Below, piece by piece: positions 47,522 to 55,972 of a stretch of DNA of 64,000 bases. Numbering within the stretch: the first letter of the stretch is position 1; the number at the start of each line of letters is the position of its first letter. The DNA is taken from positions 3,162,001 to 3,226,000 of the forward strand of contig NZ_CP027657.1 in assembly GCF_003008615.1 (NCBI RefSeq), read 5' to 3'. The position numbers and the translations under genes are program-made. A model generated the notes under the pieces. It had not been told where the DNA came from, did no database searches, and saw only the letters and a list, made by a program, of their open reading frames with translations. Source of the DNA: Pseudomonas mendocina. GTDB lineage: Bacteria; Pseudomonadota; Gammaproteobacteria; Pseudomonadales; Pseudomonadaceae.

Positions 47522-48190
47522 TCAGCGCGGCTGGATGGCGGCGTCGATGACGGCGCGAGAGCCTACGATATCGGGAAATTTCTCGCCATTGGCGAGCCGT
47601 GCCAGGGTGTGCTTTTCGTTGTTCTGGAAGTCGATGGCGCGCTGCGCCAGCGGCAGGGCCAGGGCCAGAGGCAGGATGACGATGCCGTTCTCGTCTGCGA
47701 TCACCGCATCGCCTGGATGCACCACGACACCACCGCATTGCACCGGGGTGCAGAACTCGCCTTCCTCACCTTTCACCCGCGTGGTGATGGCGCTGGCGCC
47801 CCACGACCAGATCGGTACGCCATGATCGCGAAGCTCGCCGAGGTCGGTGACGTAGCCATCGATAACGATCCCGGCGATGCCGGCCTGCTTGGCCGCGTAG
47901 GCCATCGCACCGCCCATGGCGGCGGTCACGCTCTCGCCGCAGCGATCGACGATCAGGAAGTCGCCAGGTCTGGCGCAGCCCATCGCGTAATGTAAGATGC
48001 CGCCGTCCGCGCCGGGCATCTTCACCGTCACGGCGGTGCCTACGCAGCGCAGATTCTTGAAGTGCGCGCGGATGCGCGGGTTCAATATGCCGGTGGTGAT
48101 GAAGTGGCCGATGGTGGCCGGTTCTGCACCGGCAAGCACGTCCAGCACGTTCTGCTCGATCGGTTCTGGCAAGGCTTCAATGATGTACAT
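47522..48190 (-). CDS. RraA-like / HMG-aldolase family protein
   Basis: A 222-residue protein of the RraA-like fold, which includes 4-hydroxy-4-methyl-2-oxoglutarate (HMG) and oxaloacetate-cleaving aldolases as well as the RNase E inhibitor RraA. The core segments GIAGIVIDGYVTDLGEL (about 104-120) and DENGIVILP are clear. In known aldolases the motif reads DGxxRD with an essential arginine; here it is D111-G-Y-V-T115-D116, so the arginine is replaced by threonine. It may cleave a different substrate or act otherwise. Divergent from lysR, and first gene of the TRAP cluster 2 operon. Confidence 0.85.
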   Translation of the reverse strand: MYIIEALPEPIEQNVLDVLAGAEPATIGHFITTGILNPRIRAHFKNLRCVGTAVTVKMPGADGGILHYAMGCARPGDFLIVDRCGESVTAAMGGAMAYAAKQAGIAGIVIDGYVTDLGELRDHGVPIWSWGASAITTRVKGEEGEFCTPVQCGGVVVHPGDAVIADENGIVILPLALALPLAQRAIDFQNNEKHTLARLANGEKFPDIVGSRAVIDAAIQPR

Positions 48191-48243
48191 GCGTTGTACT
48201 TGTCCGCTTCATCCGAGAGGTTGAACCGGATGCTAACAAGCCT

Positions 48244-48266
48244 GTTTTTGTGACGATAATAAAAAC
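48244..48266. promoter_or_regulatory. LysR-type regulator box in the lysR/rraA-like gap
   Basis: GTTTTT-N11-AAAAAC is a perfect palindrome with the T-N11-A spacing typical of LysR regulators. It lies 31 bases before the lysR start and 54 bases before the RraA-like start. This position suits autoregulation plus divergent activation. Confidence 0.65.
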
Positions 48267-48296
48267 GGGCGACCAGAACAGAGGGCGATTTTTATC

Positions 48297-49238
48297 ATGC
48301 GTATTACCCTGATGCAGATCGAAGCCTTCTACTGGACGGCACGGCTAGGGGGTGTTCATGCCGCCTCGCGCCACCTGCATCTGACCCAACCGGCCATCTC
48401 TTCACGTATCCGTGAAATGGAGTCGCTGCTCGACGTCAAATTGTTCGACCGCAGCAAGCAGCGCATGACTCTTACTCCCGACGGCCACATCGCCCTGCGC
48501 CATGCCGAGCTGGTGTTGAACAACAGCACCAAGCTGGAACAGTTCGCTGCCAAGCAGAAGCAGCATCGCCGCCTGCGCCTGGGGGCCGACGAGTGTTCGG
48601 CGATGGTCGGTCTTACGGCGGTTATCGCCGAGATCAAGGCGCATTTCCCGGAGATCACCCTGGAAATCACCATCGACGTCGGTGCAGTGCTCAATCGCAA
48701 GCTCAACGACCACGAACTGGATCTGGCGCTACTGACCAACCCGGCGACCCGTGAGGACGTCACCGACATCTTCATCGGCTGGATGACCTTCCAGTGGGTC
48801 GCTTCGCCGCAGTTCGACATCACGGCCAACCCGTTTTTACCCGAGCACGCCAGTGGCCATCCGATCGTCACTCACTCGGCACCATCGACCTTGTACTCGG
48901 TGGTCGAGAGCTGGTTGAAGAGCGGTAACGCCAGCTCGGAAGCCTTCCACACCAGCAACTCCCTGGGGCTGATGGCCAAGCTGGTCTCCGCCGGCCACGC
49001 CATCGGCATCCTGCCGGTGCCGCTGATCCGCGAGATGCTGGCGCTCAACCTGCTGCGCACGTTGCCGTGCGAGCCACCGATTGCACCGGCGCGTTTCTGC
49101 GTGTCCTACATGACGGAAACGCCGGACATGCAGCTCGATGCGCTGGTATCCATTGCCCGGCAGACGTTGTTTCGCCTGCATTTTCTGGAAAACATGGAAG
49201 AGCCGGAGCTGGCGCCGCCTTTGCTCGCTGAGGACTGA
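48297..49238 (+). CDS. LysR family transcriptional regulator
   Basis: A 313-residue regulator. The N-terminal winged helix-turn-helix (about 5-63) has the recognition segment LTQPAISSRIREME. The periplasmic-binding-like effector domain occupies about 90-295. It is transcribed divergently from the RraA-like/TRAP operon, the standard position for a LysR regulator of a catabolic pathway, and is likely induced by the imported acid or an intermediate. The start ATG 48297 has GAGGGCG upstream. Confidence 0.94.
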   Translation: MRITLMQIEAFYWTARLGGVHAASRHLHLTQPAISSRIREMESLLDVKLFDRSKQRMTLTPDGHIALRHAELVLNNSTKLEQFAAKQKQHRRLRLGADECSAMVGLTAVIAEIKAHFPEITLEITIDVGAVLNRKLNDHELDLALLTNPATREDVTDIFIGWMTFQWVASPQFDITANPFLPEHASGHPIVTHSAPSTLYSVVESWLKSGNASSEAFHTSNSLGLMAKLVSAGHAIGILPVPLIREMLALNLLRTLPCEPPIAPARFCVSYMTETPDMQLDALVSIARQTLFRLHFLENMEEPELAPPLLAED

Positions 49239-49244
49239 GCGCGG

Positions 49245-49727
49245 CTACAGGGGCTTTTCCAACTGCACCAGGGCTACGCGGCTGCCATCCGGGGCGCGGC
49301 GTTCGACGATGCCGGCGGTGCGGTAGCCCATGCGCGTGTAGAGCAGCAGGCCACCAGCGTTGGCATTGAAGCAGGAGACCTTCATCAGCGGGGCCTTGTA
49401 GCGTTCGCGTGCGATCGTTTCCATGGCTTCGACCAGAAACTGAGCCACGCCCTGGCTACGTGCCCAGGGCGCCACCATCAGGTTACCCAGGGCGCAGAAC
49501 TCGCCGTGCTGCCACTGGTAGAAGTTGGCGAAACCGGCGACCTTGCCGGCGCTCTCGACGACGGTGCTTTCGCGGCGTTCAGCCATGGCAGCCGCGAGCT
49601 GGCCGACGTTCAGGGGCCAGATGGCCTTGGGGTAGCAGAAGAACAGTTCATCGACGTTCTGCGGGAAACCGACCACGTCGCCGAGGTCGGCGGCAGTGGC
49701 CGGGCGGTGTTGCAGTGGGGAGTTCAA
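49245..49727 (-). CDS. GNAT family N-acetyltransferase
   Basis: A 160-residue single-domain acetyltransferase. The acetyl-CoA binding loop is near ARSQGVAQFLVE (about 93-104), and the C-terminal NANAGGLLLYTRMGY segment is typical. The likely start is TTG 49727, which follows AAGGA by 9 nt; no in-frame ATG gives a sensible N-terminus, and the frame extends into the next gene upstream. It converges with lysR (6-base gap). Substrate unknown. Confidence 0.82.
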   Translation of the reverse strand: MNSPLQHRPATAADLGDVVGFPQNVDELFFCYPKAIWPLNVGQLAAAMAERRESTVVESAGKVAGFANFYQWQHGEFCALGNLMVAPWARSQGVAQFLVEAMETIARERYKAPLMKVSCFNANAGGLLLYTRMGYRTAGIVERRAPDGSRVALVQLEKPL

Positions 49728-49743
49728 ACGGTGCGATCCTTGA

Positions 49744-50298
49744 TCAGCGGGGTGGATACTGCGAGAGAACTTGGCTGACGGTTTCGCGGATCGCCCGCTC
49801 ACGTTCGGCTGGGGTTGGTGGCTGGCTACGCATGATCTGTTCGCCGCTGCCGCGCCAGACCAGTTTGCCATCCTTGGCGTCGTAGAGATCGATCTGCAGG
49901 GTCGCGACCTTGTAGTCCACACGGCGCGTTTCGGTGAAGGCCGGGCCACCCCAGTAGCCGCCCCAGTAACCTCCCCAGCCACCGCCGTATTGGGTGGTGA
50001 TCTGATCCTGGCGCTCGTCGACGATCAGTACGCTCTGAACCTTGAGGTCGCCCTTGCCATCGGTTGCCTGGCGCAGGCCGCGCTGGTCGAGCTGTTCGGC
50101 GACTGCCTGGCTGATACGGGCTTCGGTGATGTCGCTCTTGAGACGGGCATCGTCTGGTTGGTAGGCGAGCTTGTCATCCATCCAGCTCCAGGTGCGGTAG
50201 GCGGCAAAATCACGGCTGGGGTCGAAGTCGCGCTCCAGACTGACGCTGGCGCAACCACTCAGCAGCAAGGTGAGGAACAGGTAGGGCAGGGCACGCAT
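49744..50298 (-). CDS. DUF4136 lipoprotein 1
   Basis: A 184-residue predicted outer-membrane lipoprotein. The lipobox LLSGC puts the acylated cysteine at about C16 with A17 at +2. The DUF4136 core (YRTWSWMDD near the start, VATLQIDLYDAKDGKLVWRG later) is interrupted by a Gly/Trp/Tyr-rich run of about 17 residues (YGGGWGGYWGGYWGGP). ATG 50298 follows GGAG. It is a paralogue of the next gene, 35 bases downstream of it. Function of the family unknown. Confidence 0.88.
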   Translation of the reverse strand: MRALPYLFLTLLLSGCASVSLERDFDPSRDFAAYRTWSWMDDKLAYQPDDARLKSDITEARISQAVAEQLDQRGLRQATDGKGDLKVQSVLIVDERQDQITTQYGGGWGGYWGGYWGGPAFTETRRVDYKVATLQIDLYDAKDGKLVWRGSGEQIMRSQPPTPAERERAIRETVSQVLSQYPPR

Positions 50299-50333
50299 GA
50301 TGGGCTCCAGTGGCAGTGAACGCATGGCGGGGA

Positions 50334-50933
50334 TCAATAGGGAGGGTAGCCGTCCAACGCTGCGCGTATGGCGACTCGTATGGCGTCGGCCTGGGCTGAC
50401 TGATTCTTGCCGGCGACAGCCTCGCCGCTGCCGGACCAGACCACCTGGCGGTCTTGTGGGTCGATCAGGTCGATGCGTACCACGGCCACCTTCTGTTCAT
50501 AGGTGCGCACCACCGGCACGCCACCCCAGGCGCCGTAACGGCGATCCCAGTGGCTGCCGGCGCCATAGTAGCCGCCGATGTTGTCCTGATACTGACGCAA
50601 ACGGGTTTCCTGGCTGATGCGGGCGCTGACCAGCAGATCGCCGGGGCCATTGAGGGCGGGGCGCAAGCCATACTGGTCGAGGCCGGCGCTGACGCTATCG
50701 GCCAGTTGTTCACCTCCGGCCCAGGACGCGCCGCTGGGCGGACGTCCACCCTCCCAGCTCCAACTGCGATAGCGGCCATAGTCACGTGGCGCTGCCGGAT
50801 AGGCGCTGCGATCGAAGGTGGTGGCCGCGGCAGCGGGTGCTGGCGGCATCGGCAGCGACTCGGCCTGGTAGGGGTTCTGGCTTTGACAGGCCACCAGCAG
50901 TGGCAGCGTGAGTAAGGCGATGGCGGTGCGCAT
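50334..50933 (-). CDS. DUF4136 lipoprotein 2
   Basis: A 199-residue predicted lipoprotein. The lipobox LLVAC puts the acylated cysteine at about C16 with Q17 at +2, predicting outer-membrane sorting. It shares YRSWSWEGG, the periplasmic core and [20 protein letters not shown] with its downstream neighbour, so the two arose by tandem duplication. A Pro/Ala-rich stretch ([10 protein letters not shown]) follows the anchor. ATG 50933 follows GGAG by 6 nt. Confidence 0.88.
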   Translation of the reverse strand: MRTAIALLTLPLLVACQSQNPYQAESLPMPPAPAAAATTFDRSAYPAAPRDYGRYRSWSWEGGRPPSGASWAGGEQLADSVSAGLDQYGLRPALNGPGDLLVSARISQETRLRQYQDNIGGYYGAGSHWDRRYGAWGGVPVVRTYEQKVAVVRIDLIDPQDRQVVWSGSGEAVAGKNQSAQADAIRVAIRAALDGYPPY

Positions 50934-51019
50934 GGTCGTCTCCGTGGTCGCGCGCGACATTCCCGATAGGCTCAGGCTACGCCTGACTGCAGGCTTCGTC
51001 CAACGCGCCCGCAGCGCTT

Positions 51020-51769
51020 TCAGCGTGGCCGGCAGATCCAGTGCAGGTAGCGGCCGAGGCCCGCGAAGCTGGGGTGGCGACGGTGGGCCAGCTCCATCTC
51101 CAGCAAGTCGATCAGTTCGGCTTTGGCCTGGAATTCATGCGGCATGTAGTCGTGGAATACGCGCACGCCGCTACGGCTTTCGACCTGCCAGTACGCGTCT
51201 AGTTGCGTGCCCAGTTCGCGTGGGTCGACCGGCTGCTGTGGGGTCAGGCTCTGCTTCTCGCCGGCGAAGTGTTCCTTGCGCAGTTTGCGAAAGTGCCCCT
51301 TGAGCAGGTTGCGGTAGATCAGTGCGTCCTTGTTGTAGAAGGCCAGCGACAGCCAGCCGTCCTGCGTTGTCAGCTGGTGCAGTACCGGCAGGATCGCAGC
51401 CGGCTCGGCCAGCCACTCCAACACGGCGTGACAGAGCACCAGATCGAAGGGCTGCTGCAGTTGACCGAGTAGTTCCTGCCAGGGCGCCTGGATGAAGGTG
51501 GCGAGCTGGCCGGCTTCGGCGAAGCGTTGGCGTGCACCTTCAAGCATCGGCGCGGCGGGTTCGGTGAGCGTTATGTCGTGGCCGCGCTGGGCCAGCCACA
51601 GGCTCATATGGCCGAGGCCGGCACCGACATCGAGCACGCGCAGCGGGCGATCCGGCAGCGCTTCGGCCAGGTCGGCCTGCAACACAGCGAGGCGGATGGC
51701 GCCTTTGGCGCCGCCATAGATCTTCTCGGCGAAACGGGTCGCCAGCTCGTCGAAATGGCGATCGCTCAT
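51020..51769 (-). CDS. cmoM: tRNA carboxymethoxyuridine methyltransferase CmoM
   Basis: A 249-residue SAM-dependent enzyme resembling E. coli CmoM (SmtA), which methylates 5-carboxymethoxyuridine at the tRNA wobble position. It starts [20 protein letters not shown]. The SAM loop is [12 protein letters not shown] (about 45-56), with [11 protein letters not shown] (about 113-123), LAFYNKDAL, and the characteristic [10 protein letters not shown] near residue 205. Its ATG overlaps the MazG-like stop as ATGA, so the two form an operon. Confidence 0.92.
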   Translation of the reverse strand: MSDRHFDELATRFAEKIYGGAKGAIRLAVLQADLAEALPDRPLRVLDVGAGLGHMSLWLAQRGHDITLTEPAAPMLEGARQRFAEAGQLATFIQAPWQELLGQLQQPFDLVLCHAVLEWLAEPAAILPVLHQLTTQDGWLSLAFYNKDALIYRNLLKGHFRKLRKEHFAGEKQSLTPQQPVDPRELGTQLDAYWQVESRSGVRVFHDYMPHEFQAKAELIDLLEMELAHRRHPSFAGLGRYLHWICRPR

Positions 51770-52071
51770 TTGAGGAAACGTCGTTCGTTGTCGGCGAGTT
51801 TGTCGAGCACCGCCTGGTTCATGTCGATGCCCAGTTCACTGCACAGCTGCACGAGATAGAGCACCACGTCGGCCACTTCCTGCCCCGCGTGGGCGAGCTG
51901 CTCCGGAGGCAACTGGCGGGACTGCTCTTCGCTCAGCCACTGGAAGATTTCCACCAGCTCGGCCATTTCCACGCTGGCGGCCATGGCCAGATTCTTCGGG
52001 CTCTGGTAACGGCGCCAATCGTTGTGATCGCGAATGGCATGCATGCGGGCGGTGAGTTCGGCGATGTTCAT
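51766..52071 (-). CDS. MazG-like nucleotide pyrophosphohydrolase
   Basis: A 101-residue all-helical protein of the MazG-like/RS21-C6 group, which hydrolyses non-canonical or surplus (d)NTPs. The metal-binding pattern is present: EMAE (about 35-38) and EVAD (about 66-69). ATG 52071 follows AAGGAG by 8 nt; a longer frame to 52179 would start in the palindromic repeat upstream. Translationally coupled to cmoM. Confidence 0.88.
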   Translation of the reverse strand: MNIAELTARMHAIRDHNDWRRYQSPKNLAMAASVEMAELVEIFQWLSEEQSRQLPPEQLAHAGQEVADVVLYLVQLCSELGIDMNQAVLDKLADNERRFLK

Positions 52072-52152
52072 GGTGCGGCTCCTTTCGAGCCGCATAGCTT
52101 CGGCGTGAACGAGGCGCGCTGCAAGCTGCGCTTTACTTCGGATTGTCTCCCC

Positions 52153-52302
52153 TCTCCCGCTTGCGGGAGACGACTGCATGGATGCAGGAGGTAGGGCGAC
52201 GCAGGACGCTAAAGCCGAGGGGGCGGGGGAGAGGGCTGTCCGATAACACCGGAGCCGCCTGAGCCACCCTCTCCCCAGCCCTCTCCCATGAATGGGAGAG
52301 GG
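52153..52302. repeat. Nested palindromic intergenic element
   Basis: Between the MazG-like and MaoC-like genes are three related inverted-repeat arms. TCTCCCGC-TT-GCGGGAGA is at 52153-52170. GGGGGAGAGGGCT at about 52226-52238 pairs with AGCCCTCTCCC at 52277-52287. CCCTCTCCCAT-GA-ATGGGAGAGGG is at 52279-52302. The whole could fold into alternative hairpins. The composition and spacing recall dispersed non-coding repeats. The last hairpin lies 16 bases after the MaoC-like stop and may end that transcript. Confidence 0.7.
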
Positions 52303-52317
52303 GGCAGACCGTGCAAA

Positions 52318-53175
52318 TCAGGCTTCCAACGGCTGCCAGCTCCCGGCCATATGCGGCGTGTCGTTCTCGCCGATCAGGCGAAACTGCCCGCTCGTCGCCG
52401 GCTCGCTGGCCTGCAGGGCGACATGGGTCGGCAGCAGTACCGGTTTCTGGAAACGTACCTCCACCTCGTAACCCGCCTGTGGAAGGTGCGCGTGCAGCGC
52501 GGCAAGGCTGCGCGCCTTGTTCCACAGACCATGGGCGATGGCTCGGGGGAAGCCGAACAAGCGTGCGGTCACGGCGTAAAGGTGAATGGGGTTGTAGTCG
52601 CCAGCCACGCGAGCGTAACGGCGGCCGGTATTGGCAGGGGCCGCCCAGTCGGCCAGTGACGTCAGTTGCAGTGGCTGCCGTTCGGCACGTGGTTGTGGCT
52701 GGCCGTCGAGGCGCAGGGCACGGCAGAGGATGCGGCTGTCACCTTCCCAGAGGAGACCGAGCTGATCTTCCAGGCGGGTGATCAGGCTGAAGGTGGCGCC
52801 CTTGTCGTGGGGTTGCAGATCGGTCACCTGTACGCTGATCTGGAAGGGGCCCAAACCGCCGAGCGGGCGCAACACGCGGATACGATTCTCCAGGTGCACC
52901 AGGCCCAGCAACGGGAAGGGAAAACGGCGGTCGGTGAGCAGTTTCATCTGCAGGCCGAAGGCCAGGATGTGTGGATAGACCGGTGGCAGGTAGGCGCTAT
53001 CGGCGATGGCGCAGATCTGCCGGTAGCGCTGCAGATGCCTGGGGTCGACCTCCACCCGGCAACGCAGGCCCAGGTTCGGCAGCTGGCGGCCGGTCACCTT
53101 GCGCCGCAGCGCCGCGCGCAGAAACAGGCCGGGCAGGGCCGGTGGGGCATTGAGGTCGAGCCATTCGGTGGCCAT
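52318..53175 (-). CDS. MaoC-like (R)-specific enoyl-CoA hydratase/dehydratase
   Basis: A 285-residue double-hotdog protein of the MaoC family. The C-terminal hotdog has the hydratase-2 motif D193-Y-N195-P-I-H198 (GDYNPIHLY), whose Asp and His are catalytic in R-hydratases. The N-terminal hotdog (about 20-160) lacks it, as usual. Such enzymes hydrate trans-2-enoyl-CoA to (R)-3-hydroxyacyl-CoA. ATG 53175 follows GAGGAG; the frame extends upstream over the AraC promoter without support. Divergent from araC and close to the ketoreductase and thiolase genes. Confidence 0.88.
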   Translation of the reverse strand: MATEWLDLNAPPALPGLFLRAALRRKVTGRQLPNLGLRCRVEVDPRHLQRYRQICAIADSAYLPPVYPHILAFGLQMKLLTDRRFPFPLLGLVHLENRIRVLRPLGGLGPFQISVQVTDLQPHDKGATFSLITRLEDQLGLLWEGDSRILCRALRLDGQPQPRAERQPLQLTSLADWAAPANTGRRYARVAGDYNPIHLYAVTARLFGFPRAIAHGLWNKARSLAALHAHLPQAGYEVEVRFQKPVLLPTHVALQASEPATSGQFRLIGENDTPHMAGSWQPLEA

Positions 53176-53247
53176 GAACACTCCTCGGTAAGAATATAGA
53201 TGGCAGCAGCTTAGCGTCCGGGCCTGTGCATGCATTGGCTGTATTGC

Positions 53248-53267
53248 CTGGCTTCGTGGCAAGCCAG
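53248..53267. promoter_or_regulatory. Inverted repeat between the MaoC-like and araC genes
   Basis: CTGGCTT-CGTGGC-AAGCCAG is a perfect 7-bp stem in the 179-base divergent promoter region. It is a possible operator for the AraC regulator; unproven. Confidence 0.35.
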
Positions 53268-53354
53268 TCAATCCGTCTGCCGCGCCGGTTTGCGCGCGGT
53301 AGCCCGCAGCCCCTAAGATGGCGCGGTTCACGAATAACAACAACAGCGGAAAAC

Positions 53355-54347
53355 ATGCGTGATCTGACCGACGATGTGGCGCTGATGCGCCCGGTAATCG
53401 ATGCCTTGCGTGCCAGCGGTGCCGACCCTGACCGTGTGCTGGCGCGTGTTGGCCTGCCACCTGGCGGGCTGCCGGCTGGCCGCTTTCCTCATGCCGCCCA
53501 GGCAGCGTTCTGGAAGGCCGCCAGCGAAGAATGCGGCGAGGAGCATGTCGGGCTGTTTCTGGCCCAGCACCTGCCACCCTTCCATGGCCTGCTGCTGGAA
53601 TATCTGTTTCTCTCCAGCGAGACCTTTGGCGCCGGCCTGCGCCATGCCTTGCGCTACGTGCGCCTGCTCTCCGATACGCTCAATGCGCGCCTGGATGTCG
53701 ACGGTGAGCGAGCGGTGCTCTCGCTCGGGCTGTCGCCCGGTACACCACGGCATTTCCCCGAAATGCTGGCTGGTGCGGTGATTCGCCTGTTCTCGGCGCT
53801 GACCGAAGGCGAGTTCACGCCGCTGGAAGTGCAATTCATGCACGAAGAGGGCGCCTCTGCGGAACGCTACCAGGCTGTTTATGGCTGCCCAGTGCGCCTC
53901 GGCGCCGATGCGTATGTGCTGATTTTCGATGCCGCTGTGCTGGAAAAACCGTCGCGACATGCTGCGCCGGAACTGCTGCGTATGCACGAGTCACTGGCAC
54001 GGCGGCAACTGGCCGAGGTCGAGCGACTGGATCTGGTGCGCCAGGTACGTGAGCTGATCGCCGAGTTGCTGGTCGATGGCGGTGCGACCCTGGAGCAGGT
54101 CGCCGGCCGTCTCAACATGCCGGCGCGGCGCCTGCGTGAACGCCTGGCCATGGCCGGTGTGCGCTTCAATGATCTGATCACCGACTACCGCTGCCGCCTG
54201 GCCAAGGAACTGCTGCTCAAGACCGACGAGCGCATCGAAGTGATCGTCGAGCGCACCGGCTTCTCCGAGCCGAGCACCTTCTACCGCGCGTTCAAGCGCT
54301 GGGTCGGGGAAACGCCGGTGGAGTTTCGCAAGCGCGGTAAAACGTGA
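53355..54347 (+). CDS. AraC family transcriptional regulator
   Basis: A 330-residue regulator with an N-terminal arabinose-binding-like domain of the PF12625 type (about 15-200) and a C-terminal double helix-turn-helix (about 225-325; TLEQVAGRLNMPARRLRERL and FSEPSTFYRAFKRW). Relatives control lipid, amino-acid and virulence genes. Start ATG 53355 has GCGGAAAAC upstream. It lies between MaoC-like, ketoreductase and thiolase genes and probably regulates them. In P. aeruginosa a similar regulator adjoins the same reductase/thiolase pair, as I recall (PA4785-PA4787). Confidence 0.9.
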   Translation: MRDLTDDVALMRPVIDALRASGADPDRVLARVGLPPGGLPAGRFPHAAQAAFWKAASEECGEEHVGLFLAQHLPPFHGLLLEYLFLSSETFGAGLRHALRYVRLLSDTLNARLDVDGERAVLSLGLSPGTPRHFPEMLAGAVIRLFSALTEGEFTPLEVQFMHEEGASAERYQAVYGCPVRLGADAYVLIFDAAVLEKPSRHAAPELLRMHESLARRQLAEVERLDLVRQVRELIAELLVDGGATLEQVAGRLNMPARRLRERLAMAGVRFNDLITDYRCRLAKELLLKTDERIEVIVERTGFSEPSTFYRAFKRWVGETPVEFRKRGKT

Positions 54348-54355
54348 GCCGATTC

Positions 54356-54373
54356 GGTGGGCTTTAGCCCACC
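54356..54373. terminator. Hairpin between converging araC and ketoreductase genes
   Basis: GGTGGGCT-TT-AGCCCACC is a perfect 8-bp stem in the 38-base gap between two converging genes. No T run is present, so terminator function is a guess from position. Confidence 0.45.
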
Positions 54374-54385
54374 AGCTCCGCTGCC

Positions 54386-55741
54386 TCAGGCGCCCAGCAG
54401 GCTCTGTCCACACACGCGCAGCACCTGTGCGGTCACCGCACCCGAGCCGGGCTGGGCGAACCAGGCCACGGCCTCAGCGACGTCTTGCGGCAGGCCGCCC
54501 TGGCTCATCGAGTTCATGCGCCGGCCGGCTTCGCGGATGCCCAGCGGAATGGCGGCGGTCATCTGGGTTTCGATGAAACCGGGCGCCACGGCGTTGATGC
54601 TGATGCCTTTCTTCGCCAGGGCCGGTGCCCAGGCCTGGGCCAGGCCGATCACGCCGGCCTTGCTCACCGCGTAGTTGGTCTGGCCCATGTTGCCGGCGAT
54701 GCCGCTGATCGAGGCGATCAGTACCACACGACCGTTGTCGTGCAGCTTGTCGGCGTCGAGCAGCGCCTGGGTCAGTACCTGCGGGGCCTTGAGGTTGACG
54801 TCGATCACCGAATTCCAGAATGCATCGCTCATCTTCGCCAGGGTCTTGTCGCGGGTGATGCCGGCGTTGTGCACGACGATGTCGAGGCCATCAGGCAGGG
54901 CTTCGACCAGGCGCTGCGGCGCATCGTCGGCGCAGATATCCAGGGTCACGGCACGTCCACCCAGGCGCGCGGCCAGGGCTTGCAAGGCATCGGCAGCGGG
55001 AGGCACGTCGAGCAGCACCACCTCGGCGCCCTCACGGGCGAGCACTTCGGCGATGGACGCGCCGATACCGCGCGAGGCTCCGGTGACCAGCGCTTTCTTG
55101 CCGGCCAATGGGCGCGTCCAGTCCCTGACCTGTTCGCCGCAGGCACCGAGACGCAGCACCTGGCCGGAGACATAGGCGCTTTTCGGCGAGAGGAAGAAGC
55201 GCAGCGCACCCTCCAGTTGCTGATCACCGCCCTTGCCGACATAGAGCAACTGCACGCTGCCACCGCGGCGAATTTCCTTGCCCAGCGAGCGGGTGAAGCC
55301 TTCCAGCGAGCGTTGCACGCTGGCAGCGATCGGGTCTTTCAGTGACTCCGGGGCGCGGCCCAGGACGACTACGCGTGGGCACTTGTCCAGGCCCTTGAGG
55401 GCGGGCTGAAAGAAATCACGCAGCTCGATCAACTGCTCGAAACGGGTCAGGTGGCTGGCGTCGAAGACCAGGGCCTTGAGCTTGGGGCCATGTTCGGCCG
55501 TCCAGCGTGGCAGGTCGAGTTGACCATCACGGGCGGCGAACAGCTGATCGGTAAGCTTGCTGGCGAAGGGTTGCACGGCCTTGAGCAGGTCACCCTCGCC
55601 GCCCAGCAGCAAGGCGCCATCCACCGGCCTTACCCGGCCGGCCATCCAGCGTTCCAGGCGCAGCGGCGCCGGCAGGCCGAGGGCTCCGACCAGGCGACGG
55701 CCGGTAGACGAGTTGGCGAAGGCGAGGTAACGGTCGGACAT
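54386..55741 (-). CDS. Long-form 3-oxoacyl-ACP/CoA reductase (FabG4-like)
   Basis: A 451-residue member of the high-molecular-weight FabG group. An N-terminal degenerate flavodoxin-like Rossmann domain (about 1-205) is fused to a complete short-chain dehydrogenase (about 213-451). The SDR part has the NAD(P) loop TGASRGIG (220-227), NAG (292-294), catalytic S344, Y357 and K361. It probably interconverts 3-oxoacyl- and 3-hydroxyacyl thioesters. ATG 55741 follows AGGAG by 7 nt. Divergent from the thiolase gene (231 bases). Confidence 0.92.
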   Translation of the reverse strand: MSDRYLAFANSSTGRRLVGALGLPAPLRLERWMAGRVRPVDGALLLGGEGDLLKAVQPFASKLTDQLFAARDGQLDLPRWTAEHGPKLKALVFDASHLTRFEQLIELRDFFQPALKGLDKCPRVVVLGRAPESLKDPIAASVQRSLEGFTRSLGKEIRRGGSVQLLYVGKGGDQQLEGALRFFLSPKSAYVSGQVLRLGACGEQVRDWTRPLAGKKALVTGASRGIGASIAEVLAREGAEVVLLDVPPAADALQALAARLGGRAVTLDICADDAPQRLVEALPDGLDIVVHNAGITRDKTLAKMSDAFWNSVIDVNLKAPQVLTQALLDADKLHDNGRVVLIASISGIAGNMGQTNYAVSKAGVIGLAQAWAPALAKKGISINAVAPGFIETQMTAAIPLGIREAGRRMNSMSQGGLPQDVAEAVAWFAQPGSGAVTAQVLRVCGQSLLGA

Positions 55742-55972
55742 GAAAGGCTCCTGCGGGCGAATCGAAAGTCGTGTCACTGTACGCGGCGGTCGGCAAAGCG
55801 CAATTGACTCTGTTGCCTCACGCGTCGGCAAGGCGGCCAATGTTCGCGGCTGTTTGAGGTTTAGCCTGTGCGGCCAGAAGGCTACAGTGTATGTCTCATA
55901 TACCTAGGAGCCGGTTGACGGGCAGTAGTTCGTCGTTGGTTTTTCAGCTCTCTCGACCAGCAAGGAGTCCTC

